The notes under the pieces are model-generated. The model did not search any database. It saw only the letters and a list, made by a program, of their open reading frames with translations, and was not told where the DNA came from. Shown here piece after piece: positions 33,001-44,265 of a stretch of DNA of 64,000 bases. This DNA is from Nageia nagi (lineage: Eukaryota > Pinophyta): assembly GCA_050084985.1 (NCBI GenBank), contig JBITNC010000001.1:122078001-122142000 (forward strand), written 5' to 3'. Within the stretch, counting starts at the first letter, position 1. Every line of letters begins with the position of its first letter. The translations under genes were made by a program, and so were the position numbers.

Positions 33001-33437
33001 TGAGACAATTCCCATTAATCAAAACAAAATGCTTACAAGTATTTATAGCTCAAGAATTGATCTCAACAGAGACTAGAGTGGTTGAGGAGATAAGCTCAAC
33101 CATTATTACAAATTGATCCAAACACACTCAATTACACTATCAAACCTATCAAGATTAGTCTAAACATAGTGGTCAACATTTCCATGAAGTGCAACAACAA
33201 TCTAAACTTAACACAAGATCACAACATGCTAAAAATTAACAAATTGTTTAAATCTAGCAACACAATACAAAGTAGTATGTTGCATATTGGTATACCGACT
33301 GTACTCTGTAGATTGGTTGGCTAGTTATGCAATGCTAATCGATGGACCGATTGGTCTTCTTGGGCCTGTCCTCACCGGTTAGAAATAGAGTCAAAGTTTT
33401 TGAAACATTGAGCATGGAATGGTTTGAAACTTCAACA
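33001..33437 (-). repeat. 5' LTR of Copia B
   Basis: Direct repeat of 28310-28747. A TATAAATA box is on the minus strand at 33040-33047, close to the LTR end, implying a short transcribed R-U5. Confidence 0.93.
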
Positions 33438-35030
33438 TTGCTCCTCTATTTTTAAGTCTTCTTTTTTATGATAAAAGAGAGAACATAGCATAACCAATAC
33501 CAACTTGGCGATTTATTATACAACTTATTTATATGAAAAACACTCATTCAAATACTTAATTGATATGTATTTACTTCTATACAAACTTTGATAGATCCTA
33601 CAAACCAAGGGGTTTAAAAGGATATTTATGTATATTTTATATAATTATTTTCATTTAAAAAAGCATATCTAGGTATTACCTAATCACGGGAGTAAATCAA
33701 GCAAGTACCAAAGGTCAATTAATCAACCTTATAAATTTGCTTTAATATTATTATTTTTCCAATTGACTAAGAATATTTGTTCATATATTTTGTCAAACAA
33801 ACGCTAACCGTTTTAAATAAGATCATTGAAGTTGTCATTGTCTTAAATTACATCAAGATCAACCACTCAAAGTTTACTAGTTAAGTTTCAAGGAAGATAT
33901 TACATGATCAAATCCCAAGTCCTTTGTTTAAATGATTGAAATGAAAATTGAAAAAATAAAAATACATAACTAAAAAATTTACTTCATACTAAAAAAAAGT
34001 AGATAATTTGAAAAAGATTTGAAAAAACCTCATTGAAATATTTTAATGATTTACACAACTATTACAATGATCTTTTGACATGTTGAAACATTATAGTACT
34101 GTTCAAGAATATTTTGACAATGTTCTTGAAGCTTTGCATGATTTGTTGTATCTTTTTATGATCTATAAACAAGAAGATAAGAAAATAATATATCTATGTT
34201 GGTGCATGTTATATTTCTTCATAAGAGTGACAAGGGTAATAATATGATAAGAATGAAGCATTGAAACTTCTTTGATTCTATGAGCTTTTGGTCATTACTC
34301 TATATGCTTTATCTTTAAATGAGATACTTTTTGATGTCTAATTGTGCAAAATAAGTTTAAATTATGAACCTTCGATGCAAAAAAGTTAACCGTTTATTAA
34401 GAAAATTGATTTTTATTATTGAAATTGATAATTTTATAACAAAATATTAAATGAAGGGAACTTTAGCTATGTTAAACAACTAAAATAAGTAAATACTTAC
34501 ATTTTACCCAACTGAAATATAAGATCAAAATGAACATTTATTCATATTTCAATAAAGTAGAAAAAGAATATAAATATATGTTGAAGAAAACTTGCAAACC
34601 ATAATTAAAAATAGTACTAAAAATATAATTTAAGCTTTCATATGACACTTGAAAGATGCTACAAGCATAAACCAATCCCAAAATTCTAACCATATGATCA
34701 AATAAGTGCTAAACATTATAGTATTTTTAAACAATATCTGATGGTTGTTCTAGATAATACAAATATACATCAGCCTAAAAATTTTAAGCCCAAAAAGACT
34801 TTTATAATTCTTTAAGGAATAAATACAATTAAAATAACCATTAAAAAGTCATTGTACTATGTACAAAATGAAAGAAATACAATTAAAATAACCATTAAAA
34901 AATCATTGTACTATGAACAAAAATCGCTACAACATTTGAGAGAATTTTCAAGAAAGATAAACAATGTTGGCAGATTTGAGAGTATTTTATATTTGATGTT
35001 ATTAGTTTGTATAACCTAGAACCAAATCTT
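33438..35030. other. AT-rich intergenic DNA with a 54-bp tandem duplication
   Basis: No coding or transposon features recognised. At 34821-34928 a 54-bp unit starting AAATACAATTAAAATAACCA is present twice in tandem (starts 34821 and 34875) with few differences. The region lies downstream of the polygalacturonase gene. Confidence 0.6.
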
Positions 35031-35036
35031 TTTATT
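35031..35036 (-). terminator. Candidate poly(A) signal of the polygalacturonase gene
   Basis: Minus-strand AATAAA, 56 nt past the stop codon, in AT-rich sequence. Confidence 0.5.
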
Positions 35037-35091
35037 ATGAGATCAGAAACAATCAAATTTGCCATACTATGCCTTTCTTAAGTTAATGAAC

Positions 35092-38000
35092 CTATACGTG
35101 GCTTACGCTATAAGAGCATTTCTTGGATTCACTTTGTTCTGGGATTTCAATTGAACGCGCACCACAGAACGCTTCTCCCCCTGTAGGTTGTTCCTGAAGC
35201 AGTTTGCATGGCTCTGGAATCACAGAAGAGGAGAAACCTGAAATACTGGTGCAGTTCCATGGAGTATGCTTGGACTTGGCCATGGTAATGGTAACATTGG
35301 TCAGACAAAAGTCCTTGTATGGAGCTCTTGAAATGCCTTCTAGTTTTCCTGCAATGCTTACATTTTCTGCTATTACATTGTTAATGCTAATCCTTTCGAC
35401 TACAGGAAGAGCATTTGGATCATAATTATTATCAGGATGGTCACCATAGGAACCTGTTGAAGTAAATGCCCACTTCATGTTGATCATTTTCATTCTATTC
35501 ACATATATGTCTTTCACAAAGCCACCCCTACCAGGAGTTGACTTAATTCTTAGCCCTGCCTCTGAATTAATGGTTTCAATATCCTCAGCTTGAACATCCT
35601 GTATTCCACCTGACATTTCACTGCCCAGTGCAATTATAGCACTTGTAGGTGATATTCCAAAAAGCCGACGGATTACAATATGTTGACTGGGCATTCCATA
35701 TGAAATTCCATGTTCATCCCAACCACTCTTTATTGCAACAATATCATCACCTGACACAACGTAACAGTCTTCAATGCGCACATAGGAACAGGAATCTACA
35801 CAATGAAAACAAAATGTTTTCATTATCCAAGAATACATTGAGGTCGTGAAGGATCAAAAGCAAGGTCTCTATCTTACAAGTTAAGAAAAATAATCAATTA
35901 TATAAGTTCCAAGTTCCATCTGTCAGACTAGAAAAAGATAATTGAGCAAACTTATTATAAACTAGAAACAAAAGCGCTGAGGTATATCCCAAAGGGTTTA
36001 TAAGGTCACTCGAAATAGATTGGGGGTGGCAACTTCAAAGTATTTATTAGGTCACTAGAAATGGGTTGGGCATGGTAACTTCAAAGAACTTAACCTTGAC
36101 ATGTTAATGATCTCCATCAATTAGAATAAATTCTCAAAGAATCAATGTTTATCTAACACTTCGTTCTTTCCACTTTAACATGTATTATGATGACAACATT
36201 GCAGTTATTCTCTTAACATGTATAATGCCAAAATGGACTTTTTCTACTCAGTATTATTGAAAATATTCAAATAAAATAATTTTGACTATTTAAATGTTTA
36301 TCTGTAAATGTCAGTTAATATCAACTTCCAATGAGGAGAACAAAATCAATCTTATTTTATCCTATAAGAAAGTCTGCAAGTAACAGATGTTACAGTCAAG
36401 AAAAGATTCACACTGACCTGGGTCAATACCATCTGTATTTGGTGAATTAAGTGGTGCAAGAATGGTCACATGCTTAATAAGGATGTTGCTGAAAGAATTT
36501 CCCAACAAAACACAAGTGCACTGGTCAAATATTCTGCATTATTTGTACACCATAGAGACTTGCTGCTTTTCCATAAAGAGTAACAACACTCACATACCTG
36601 CTGTACACTGGGTGTAAGTTCCATGCAGGTGAGTTGATGAAAGTCAGATTTGATATTATTATATCGTTTGAATGCATCAATTCAACCAAGTAACCTCGTG
36701 TGTATTCTAGTTGTTTTTTGTGGAATTTTTCCCACCAGATTGCACCTTGCCCATCTATAGTGCCATTGTCACCTGGCAATCCATGTAATAAAATGAATGG
36801 ATTCAAGATACCTCATCACGGAGAAGATCATTCAATTTTTTAGCCATTTACAATATGAAAATCATCTAAATATCAAAGCTTCTGTATGGAAGTAACTTTA
36901 TACCTGTTATCACAACATCTGTAAGGTTATACCCATTTATCAAGCTGCTGTATCTTAAATTCCCTCCATCTCTACCTATTCCATAAGAGGGTAAAGGTGG
37001 GATCAAAGGCCAATCTTCTGAATCCTGTAGAGCGAATAACCAAAGTTGGAAGCAAGTGAAAAAATTTGCAATAAAGATATGCCAAATATATGCATCTGAT
37101 ACATAGAAATAAACAAAATATATGATATAGAAAAAAATAATAATAATTTTTAAGTCATGAGAAAAATATATTCAGACATAAAACTGTGCACCTTAAAAAT
37201 ATAAAAATATTATTACTCACATTGAGAATAATTGAAGAAACATATATCCCCAATTATATTGAAAGAAATGCATTTTGATGAGATATCCTGTATCTTGTGT
37301 TTAAAAACAATCCTTTGCAAGGGCTGGAATATGTAATACATAAAGGATCCACAAGGAATCTAGGCAATACTGCAAATGATTACTGTACTCCTCATCTTTG
37401 AGCATTTCATGAAGGCTCCTTCACAGTACAAGATATGAATACCATGTTAGATTTAATTGAGACTGATCATTAATTATTATCTCTTCAAATGGATGTAAAG
37501 ATTGAAGTAGAAGACATATGCTTTTTTGTGTTAAGGTCCTATTCAACTCCACAAATCTTAACAGGTTACTGTCCAAAAATGACCAGGAATGGGGGACATG
37601 ACCTCAGAATCTGCCCAAGACACATTAAGAATATGAATCTTAGGGTGGGATCCCAAGGGAGCTACAGGATCTATTTTCATGGAGCAAGAGGTCCCATGAA
37701 ACAAAATAAATTGTGCTACAGAATTAATTGGTTGAGTTGGTCATGTTGTGACCCTGTTTCACAGTGTGTCCCATGTTCAAATTCCACCATGAGTGATACA
37801 ATCTACAGTCATCTCATAGACCGCTCTTGGTCTCCCATGGACGTTAATAAAATTTCTTTCTTTCTTTATTTCTTTCCTCAAAAATAGGAGCGGCTATTTT
37901 TTAGGGTGAACATTTAAGTGGGTGAAAAAGGGGTGGGGCTGGAAATTGCCCCACACACTTAGAAATTTTTTTGGAAAGTTTTATGCCACTTGTAAATCAT

Positions 38001-40702
38001 CTAACAAAATTTGGCCTACATAAATGGAGGGAAAAATCACAAAAGGAAAATATTCCTTAAATTTCGAAGCTTAAATTTTTAAGCTGAAATGCACACTTAA
38101 TTCAAGGGACCACTAACTTAAAAATATTCCTAACAGCAGCACCCTCTTTTATGTTTTAGGAAGCCCCCCTCAATGGGATCCCACCCTAAGATTATGGCTC
38201 CTATCAAGAAAAGAAGAGTACAGATCTTTTCAATATTAGAAAGGTTTAAATTTGAGTCCTAACAACTTTTCAGTATTAAGTGATGAACTATAAACTCCAT
38301 AGTTCATAATTTCATACTGTTTAGTTAGTACATAATTTTAAAAAATCAGGAATTTTACATATATATGGCATGTGCTTTTCAGTTTTTAAAAAACAAAAGT
38401 TCATATTGAAAATGCAAACACATCAAGGATGTGCTTTTTTCTTCCCTCCCTTTGTCCTTTGTTGCTGTCCTTGTTCCATATGCCCTTGATGTTGTAGGTG
38501 CACTTGGCTAGTCTAGCTGGTTTTGACTTTCAGTTTCAAATGCACTATTTTTTTCCACCTCCCTCTCTAGTCGTTCTAAACCATCCCCTTCAAGGATATC
38601 ATTTTGCCAATCACCCATAGCATTGATCCATTCATTTGTTTAATCAATGTTATCCAAATCTATAGGATCTCTATCACTCCCCTCAATCCTTTTATTACGC
38701 AACCTTAAGTCGTAGTTCACAAAAACCGATTTGTCCAACCTTTCTTTCATCAATCTATTACGCTTTTTTGTATGATGAAAGTGGGAACCCCATGCTTTTT
38801 TATAACAAATTGCCGGATTTAGGCAAATTTCAAACCGCTTCCCGCTAGTTTTTTTGTCAGGATCCGCAATTTTTGACGATTGATCGGCACCCGCGATTAG
38901 TTGCGATTTTTCGAAAAATTCGTATCTTAGGTGAATATGCGGTTATGCGATTTTTTTCGACAATTATTCAGATGGTCCTTGTCTAGCGTTTATTCGACGA
39001 TTATTCGCACTTTTTAAAACATAGAGTAGAATTATTCTAGTTCATATTGTTACTTTTAAGGCCCTTTGTGGGGAGCAAGCACAAGGCTAATTTGTAGAAC
39101 AACAAGTTTGTTACAATGCAGTCTAAAATGTCTCTCTAGTAGCCACAGTTTAAAGTGCCTGTTGAAATGGAAAATGACTGTCTATTCTTAATGTACCTGT
39201 CAATACAATGAAATGCATAACCACGACTCAAAGGAACTTCTCTGAACTGGAACAGAGGACATTGAACTAATTCCCTTGCTAGCTTTAGGGAAATATTTGC
39301 CTACCAAAAGACTGGGTTGGAACGTGTCTAAGAAGCAATAAGTTATTAAACTATTTGGTAGCCAAACTACTTTGGACATTGTATAAGGAAATGACTAATA
39401 TGAACAACATAAATTTTACATGGATATTTGTATAGTATGACTCCCAAAATAATCATTTTATCTGCTTTGACAAATATCTTTGAACTTCACATTAATAAGA
39501 ACAGTGCAACAGGTCTACAGTGAAAGTTCATGATTAAATTGAAAAAACTGCTTGCAAAAGTTTATCAGCTTGAAGTTAGAAAAAGTTGGATTTGTTGAAC
39601 AACTCTAATAAGAAAGAGACCCTCAAAACTCTTTCTGAGATACCGCCATTCTTCTGTTCTAACCTTAGATTTGAACTCTCACATCCCCAAATGGACTGGT
39701 AATGAATTTAGCTCATGTCCAGTCAGGGATAGATGTAGGATTTCCCTGTTCAAAATGACAGGGCTGTTTCTGGTTTTCCATGGAATTTGCCTTTGAATTA
39801 AAGATAGATTTCCAAAAGCTAATTTTGCCACTCACGGCTCATAAGACGATTCTAATTTCTTAACCATGATGAAGTTCGGGAGAAATAGATATGAAGATCC
39901 ATTCAGATATTTTTTATGATTTATCAAGAAGATGTTGATTCATTAAGTGTTGCATGATAGAAATATTTGGAGATAGGTCTTTTCATAAATGTTTTCTTGA
40001 TCAGCTCTAAGAAGCAGAGAAATTGGTTGTGGGTATGGAAATATGGCTCAGATGTAAAGCACCTCTGTTTCTACCAAGTTCTAGTTGACCTAAAATTAGA
40101 ACAGAAATGATTACTTTCTACACCTTCTGGTGTCACTCTGTATGCTATCTCGTACAGAAATGACGCATCTTTGAGGATGTGTTGGGTGGGTTGAATTGTA
40201 CAATTCGCTACCCAAGAAATGCAGGGCATGCAAGGACCCACATAAAATTTTCCAAAATATGTTACTCTGAAATCGTCCTTGAGATTTGCCCCAATTTTCC
40301 AAAATCTGTTACTTTGAAATCGTCCAACCAAAGTTGAGCCAAATAAGACACAACAAAAAAAAATACAATTACCTGAGAACCAAGAATGACAGCATCTTTG
40401 TGCAAATAAAGCGTAAAGTGGCTTGTGAGATTAAAACTTCCAGTTAGCCATTTTCCTGGTGGAATGAAAAGCTGCCCTCCACCTTTGTCAGAAAACTCGT
40501 TAAGATGATCAATTGCTTTCTGAAAAGCCTTGGTATTAACAGTCGTACCATCTCCCACGCCTCCGTACTCGGCTATAGAAACGATCTCCGCCCGACACGG
40601 AGGATGCTTGGGCCTCAAAGACCAGTGCCCTTTACGACCCTCCACTTCACAACCCAGTAAAATTACGCATCCCAACAAAACCAAAACCCATAAACCCTGC
40701 AT
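35092..40702 (-). CDS. GH28 polygalacturonase-like protein, five exons
   Basis: Exons on the minus strand: 40702-40373, 37024-36904, 36772-36598, 36488-36418, 35795-35092. All four introns are GT-AG and phases agree, giving 466 residues, a normal length for plant GH28 proteins. Residues 1-21 form a signal peptide (LWVLVLLGCVILLGC), so the product is probably secreted to the wall, where the family cleaves pectic homogalacturonan. GH28 sites: NTDG at 226-229, GDD at 248-250, RIK at 315-317. The usual GHG is replaced by SPTSAIIALGSEMSGG (about 282-296), as I recall for a plant clade of probable polygalacturonases, so activity is uncertain. An upstream ATG at 40819 is in frame but would bury the signal peptide. 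No stop or frameshift is seen; this is the only apparently working gene here. Confidence 0.93.
35998..36086. repeat. 45-bp tandem duplication in intron 4
   Basis: A unit beginning TTTATAAGGTCACTCGAAAT and ending GGTAACTTCAAAG occurs twice with starts at 35998 and 36043 and several substitutions. Confidence 0.7.
37637..38192. mobile_element. Candidate MITE with 19-bp terminal inverted repeats
   Basis: ATCTTAGGGTGGGATCCCA at 37637-37655 is exactly inverted at 38174-38192. The enclosed 556 bp has no transposase-like ORF, and the size fits a MITE. Flanks read TATGA and TATGG, so a short TSD is possible but not clear. No superfamily assigned. Confidence 0.6.
38425..39024 (-). pseudogene. hAT transposase C-terminal remnant
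   Basis: Minus-strand translation from about 38800 gives KAWGSHFHHTKKRNRLMKER, then DKSVFVNYDLRLRNKRIEG, PIDLDNID, a stop and TNEWI. This is the region after the dimerisation domain of plant hAT (DUF659-type) transposases. A second stop precedes PSAPTTSRAYGTRTATKDKG. Between 38860 and 39024 lies GCGATT/CGAAT-rich DNA ending TTTTTAAAACATAG, whose complement resembles hAT subterminal sequence. That would place an end next to the C-terminal fragment, so the element is internally deleted. It lies antisense-neutral inside intron 1, in the same orientation as the host gene. Confidence 0.72.
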
Positions 40703-40892
40703 CACAACAACAACAAAAAAGATGACTTTGATCTTTAATAAAAAGAACCAGTAAAAACTAACTGTGTTAAAATGGGCAGAGAGAAACTTGCTTTGTTTGC
40801 AGTGGACTCCATTGCTCAATCCAGAATCGATTGGGTGTAGATATCTTTAGCTACAGCAAATGTCTGTGCTCTGAGGCTGAGTGTATAGGAAG

Positions 40893-40904
40893 TATTTTTT
40901 TATA
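40893..40904 (-). promoter_or_regulatory. TATA box of the polygalacturonase gene
   Basis: Minus strand TATAAAAAAATA, about 190 bp upstream of the ATG at 40702. A start site near 40860 would give a leader of roughly 160 nt. Confidence 0.6.
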
Positions 40905-40974
40905 CTCGAAGGAATGGATATTATCCTCGTAGTTTGTAGTGCACTACTACCACTTTCCACACCAGTAGTTTATA

Positions 40975-43139
40975 CTTGCAAGGCAATACTGTGTTGCGTA
41001 TTCCCGTGTCAAGGCTGTTGATGAAGTTGAGAATCCAGATTCCAGAGGAGCACAGGAGGACATGTGTTCCTGGAAACTCAGACATTGTCATTATCGGTCC
41101 CTATAATAAATTCTTTTCTTCTCATTCAACTGATTCTCGGAAGTTAGAAATAAAGTATACTTACGTTGTTTTTTGAACAAAGTATTAATAAGACGATAAG
41201 AAAAGTACACACTGATGTTTGTGAAGTAGGTAATTTTTTTGGGAGATAAATTCATATGCAAGTCAACTTCAATCTATAAAAAAAATAGAAAATTTAATTT
41301 AATTGTAATTCATGATTAATTGAATAAAATAATAAATATATAAATTAATTATAATTAATAATGATTTTATATATAATTAAATAATTGTTAAATATTTAAT
41401 GAGTAAAAGTAAGTTAAATTTAAAAAATATATAATTGATACAGTTATGTTTGAGTTATCATTTTATGATGTGAGGATTTATTGGTGTAAAGTTTTAATTA
41501 ATATTGTATAGGATATTGAATGAATGACATTTTTTAAATTTAATAGTTTATAAAATTTAGTAAAAAATGTATAAAGATAAATATTAGAAATATTTATTTG
41601 TATTATTAGTAAATTTATTATTTTTAAATAATAAATTCATAGAAATGTGTCATAGGTTTTTTTCAGAGTTACTTTAAAGAGAAAATGAATAACTTTTATG
41701 TTACATTAAGTGGACATCCTTGAAAGGTGATTCCACAATGTATCATCTCTTATGTGTTTCTTTTCATTTTGAATTTAATACAATATTTTTGCTTTTAGGC
41801 TTGACATCGATATCAAAGCTAAAGATATTTTCTTACCCTAACTCCATGAAAGGTTGACAAAATTCAATCTTTTTCATTTATGAATTCTTTGCTCTCTATT
41901 TTTTAGAAATCTTTTTTATGAAATCCTTTAATAAGCCAAATTTCAAATACCCATTATCCTTCAAATCAATTTCGTATATTACGTTGCATAATTTAGTATC
42001 TATTTAAAGGACTAAAAGGTTAAACTTTTTTTATTTGAATGTATGTGAGGGTTTGAGGACTACTTCATATGTGCATTCCTTTTGAGACTACTTCATAGTA
42101 GTGGTGCTCGAGATCAACCATACCTCCCTACTTGCTCATGTGGAGCCCTCACACCAACACCAAGATCCTCCTACGTGGACCACCTTTGCCTCCTTGCTCA
42201 CATGAATTAGGCTTGTTTTCCAACTTATGTCATGTGTTGGACCTCTTCCGATATGAATATATTTATGGGTATTTGTGTGGTTAATATTTAGCATGTAGAC
42301 CTAGTTCAACCCATGTAGTTTTAAAGTTGTCTACATCCGCTTGCATATCTAATTTAGCCTACTAGTCTTAGAGATTGGAGCTTGCGTTGAATTCCATACC
42401 ACCCAACTCAACCTAGTCAACCTTGGAGGTCACCTTTAACTATTTACATCAACTCCTAGTCACTAATAAATTAGCATTGTTTCAAACCAATGAGGTATTT
42501 TTACTACCTTTTCAAATTTTAAAAACTTATTTTTGCTATATCTTCTTCTATACAACTTCACTTTGGGTGAAATATTTTTCATTAGGTTCAAAATTTTGAA
42601 GGGTTCAATTTGAAATCAATAGTTGAAGGTGATGATTTTAAACTTTCATGTTTATGATCCTAATATAGGATATTGGATTTATTATCCTTTTAAGAGGTTC
42701 CTTGAAAAGGATCAATTGATGTTTAACTTTACATTCTCCCAACATAGTTTTAAGTAAGGTTTTAAAAGAATAAATTTTATTTGGTCAAATAGTTTCAAAT
42801 TGAGATAAAATAAGAATTAGAACTGGGCTATAATGGGGATGTTAAAGAAAATGATAATGGAAGTGAATGGGTTCGAGATCTTATCAATCATGTTGATGCT
42901 TGTAAACATAGATGTTTGAAGCATTAGTTTTCTTTTATAATTAGTTTTGATTTCAACCTTGTAATAGTCATGTGATTGCTCATCTTTATTAGGGAGAGAA
43001 TTTTAGAATTTTGAAATTATGAAGTTAAATGTTCAAAATGTATTCTCTTGTATCTATTGTTGAGTTGTATTAACTGGTAAAGAAAATTAGCTAGAGTAGT
43101 CTAGAAAGGTTAAACATACTCTCATTTTCAATGATTTTA
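40975..43139. other. Unassigned intergenic DNA upstream of the polygalacturonase gene
   Basis: Strongly AT-rich at 41230-41700, more mixed at 42060-42480, where GAGACTACTTCATA-like words repeat. From 42500 to 43140 the sequence could be the leader of the Copia relic that follows, but no LTR was found. Confidence 0.5.
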
Positions 43140-44265
43140 GGGAAGACATTTGTGATGTAGATTATCCACTTAGCAAACCAATTGATGTAACCTTATGGCT
43201 TGGAATCATAAAAATAACAAAGCATGTGTCTTAATTATTTATTTAGATAGTGAAGATTTTAATAGACATATCAACTTCATTATTGATGCATGGCATGCAT
43301 TGAGAAAATTGAAAGATTTATATGACTCCCATTCCAAATTAGAACTAATTCAATGGAAATTGAACCTTTTCAACCTAGAGTTGAAAGATAATTATCCTAT
43401 GGTATTAGTTTTAAATTTTTGGATCATTATATATGACATAAATTCTACAGGTATGAAGATAAATATTGCTCTTACAACCTTGATTAAGGCCATCTACCCA
43501 ACATATTCCCGTTACCTTGAGTCACTTTAGGCTAGTGAACAATTCAAGGCTCTCACACATAATACATTGGTAGATAAGATTATGGAACATAAGAAAGGTT
43601 TTGGTAAAACGATTGTAGAACTTGTTGCATATATATTGTACATTGCTCAAAAAGAAAATAATTATTCCTAGTAATCTTCTAGAGGAGAGGGTAGCAAGTG
43701 TGATCAAAATAAAAATAATAGATGTAGGGTGTAGATCTAATCAAGATGAAAAAAGATAAGCATGTAAAAACTTATCAGATCCATGGAATAAAATCAAATA
43801 CAAGCATGAAAATCGGGAGCATAAAGATGAAAAGAGTAAGAACTTTGATTCCACTCATTTTATTGTTGCTAACTACACTGTTGGTCTTAATTATTTTCTC
43901 AATACTTCCTTCACATCATGGGAAGATGTGTGGTTCTTTGATATTAGTTCTACATGTCACATGAGCTTTCAAAGTGACTTCTTTAAGGAGTTAAATGGTG
44001 ACTTTGATGATGTAATATACTTGATCAATGAGTCTAGCATTAAACCTTAAGGGATGAGAACTATAAAACTCAAATTGGCAAGTTTTCCATATTGTGTTCT
44101 TCATGATGTTCTCTATCTTCCTAAATTGAGGAGGAACTTACTTTCTCTACACCTAATCTATCAATAAAATTATTTATGTATTCATATGATTACTTCAAAC
44201 AAAATCAAGACTCATAATAAAATCTTTAAGTTTGTTTTGGTTATGTTGGTTTAAGATTTCATGGA
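43140..44265 (+). pseudogene. Copia gag-protease relic
   Basis: Gag part from about 43140: PLSKPIDV, a frameshift, then MAWNHKNNKACVLIIYLDSE and LRKLKDLYDSHSKLELIQ, which fits UBN2-type gag (KxLYxSKSxxxLIxL). It runs on past a stop at 43528 to KTIVELVAYIL. The protease part at about 43925-44160 reads VWFFDISSTCHMSFQSDFF, with the active-site region DSGASCHM changed to DISSTCHM, then LHDVLYLPKLRRNLLSL. It breaks off near 44265 with no integrase or RT. Sequence differs clearly from families A, B and C. No LTRs found. Confidence 0.8.

Larger units (their letters stand above)
28310..33437 (-). mobile_element. Ty1/Copia LTR retrotransposon B
   Basis: Minus-strand element of 5128 bp. LTRs are 28310-28747 and 33001-33437, each TGTTGGAG/A...TCTCA on the minus strand. 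A perfect 5-bp TSD TTGCT is at 28305-28309 and 33438-33442. Internal parts are PBS 32986-32997, gag about 31943-32845, protease and integrase 30900-31900, RT and RNase H 29038-30360, and PPT about 28748-28758. It is much shorter and less damaged than family A, has unrelated LTRs and lacks the long leader. The LTRs differ at roughly a tenth of positions by eye, so it is not recent. Confidence 0.94.
37025..40372 (-). other. Intron 1 of the polygalacturonase gene (3348 bp)
   Basis: Donor GTAATTG at 40372 and acceptor CTACAG at 37025. It is far longer than introns 2-4 (131, 109 and 622 bp) and contains a terminal-inverted-repeat element and a hAT remnant. The 132-codon plus-strand ORF at 37489-37887 overlaps the left arm of the former and is not called a gene. 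Confidence 0.88.

Noticed and set aside
37489-37887. 132-codon plus-strand ORF
   Set aside because: It lies in intron 1 on the opposite strand, overlaps the left arm of the candidate MITE, and has no family features.
40703-40819. Upstream in-frame ATG as the polygalacturonase start
   Set aside because: It adds 39 residues before a good signal peptide; the ATG at 40702 gives a normal secreted GH28 N-terminus.
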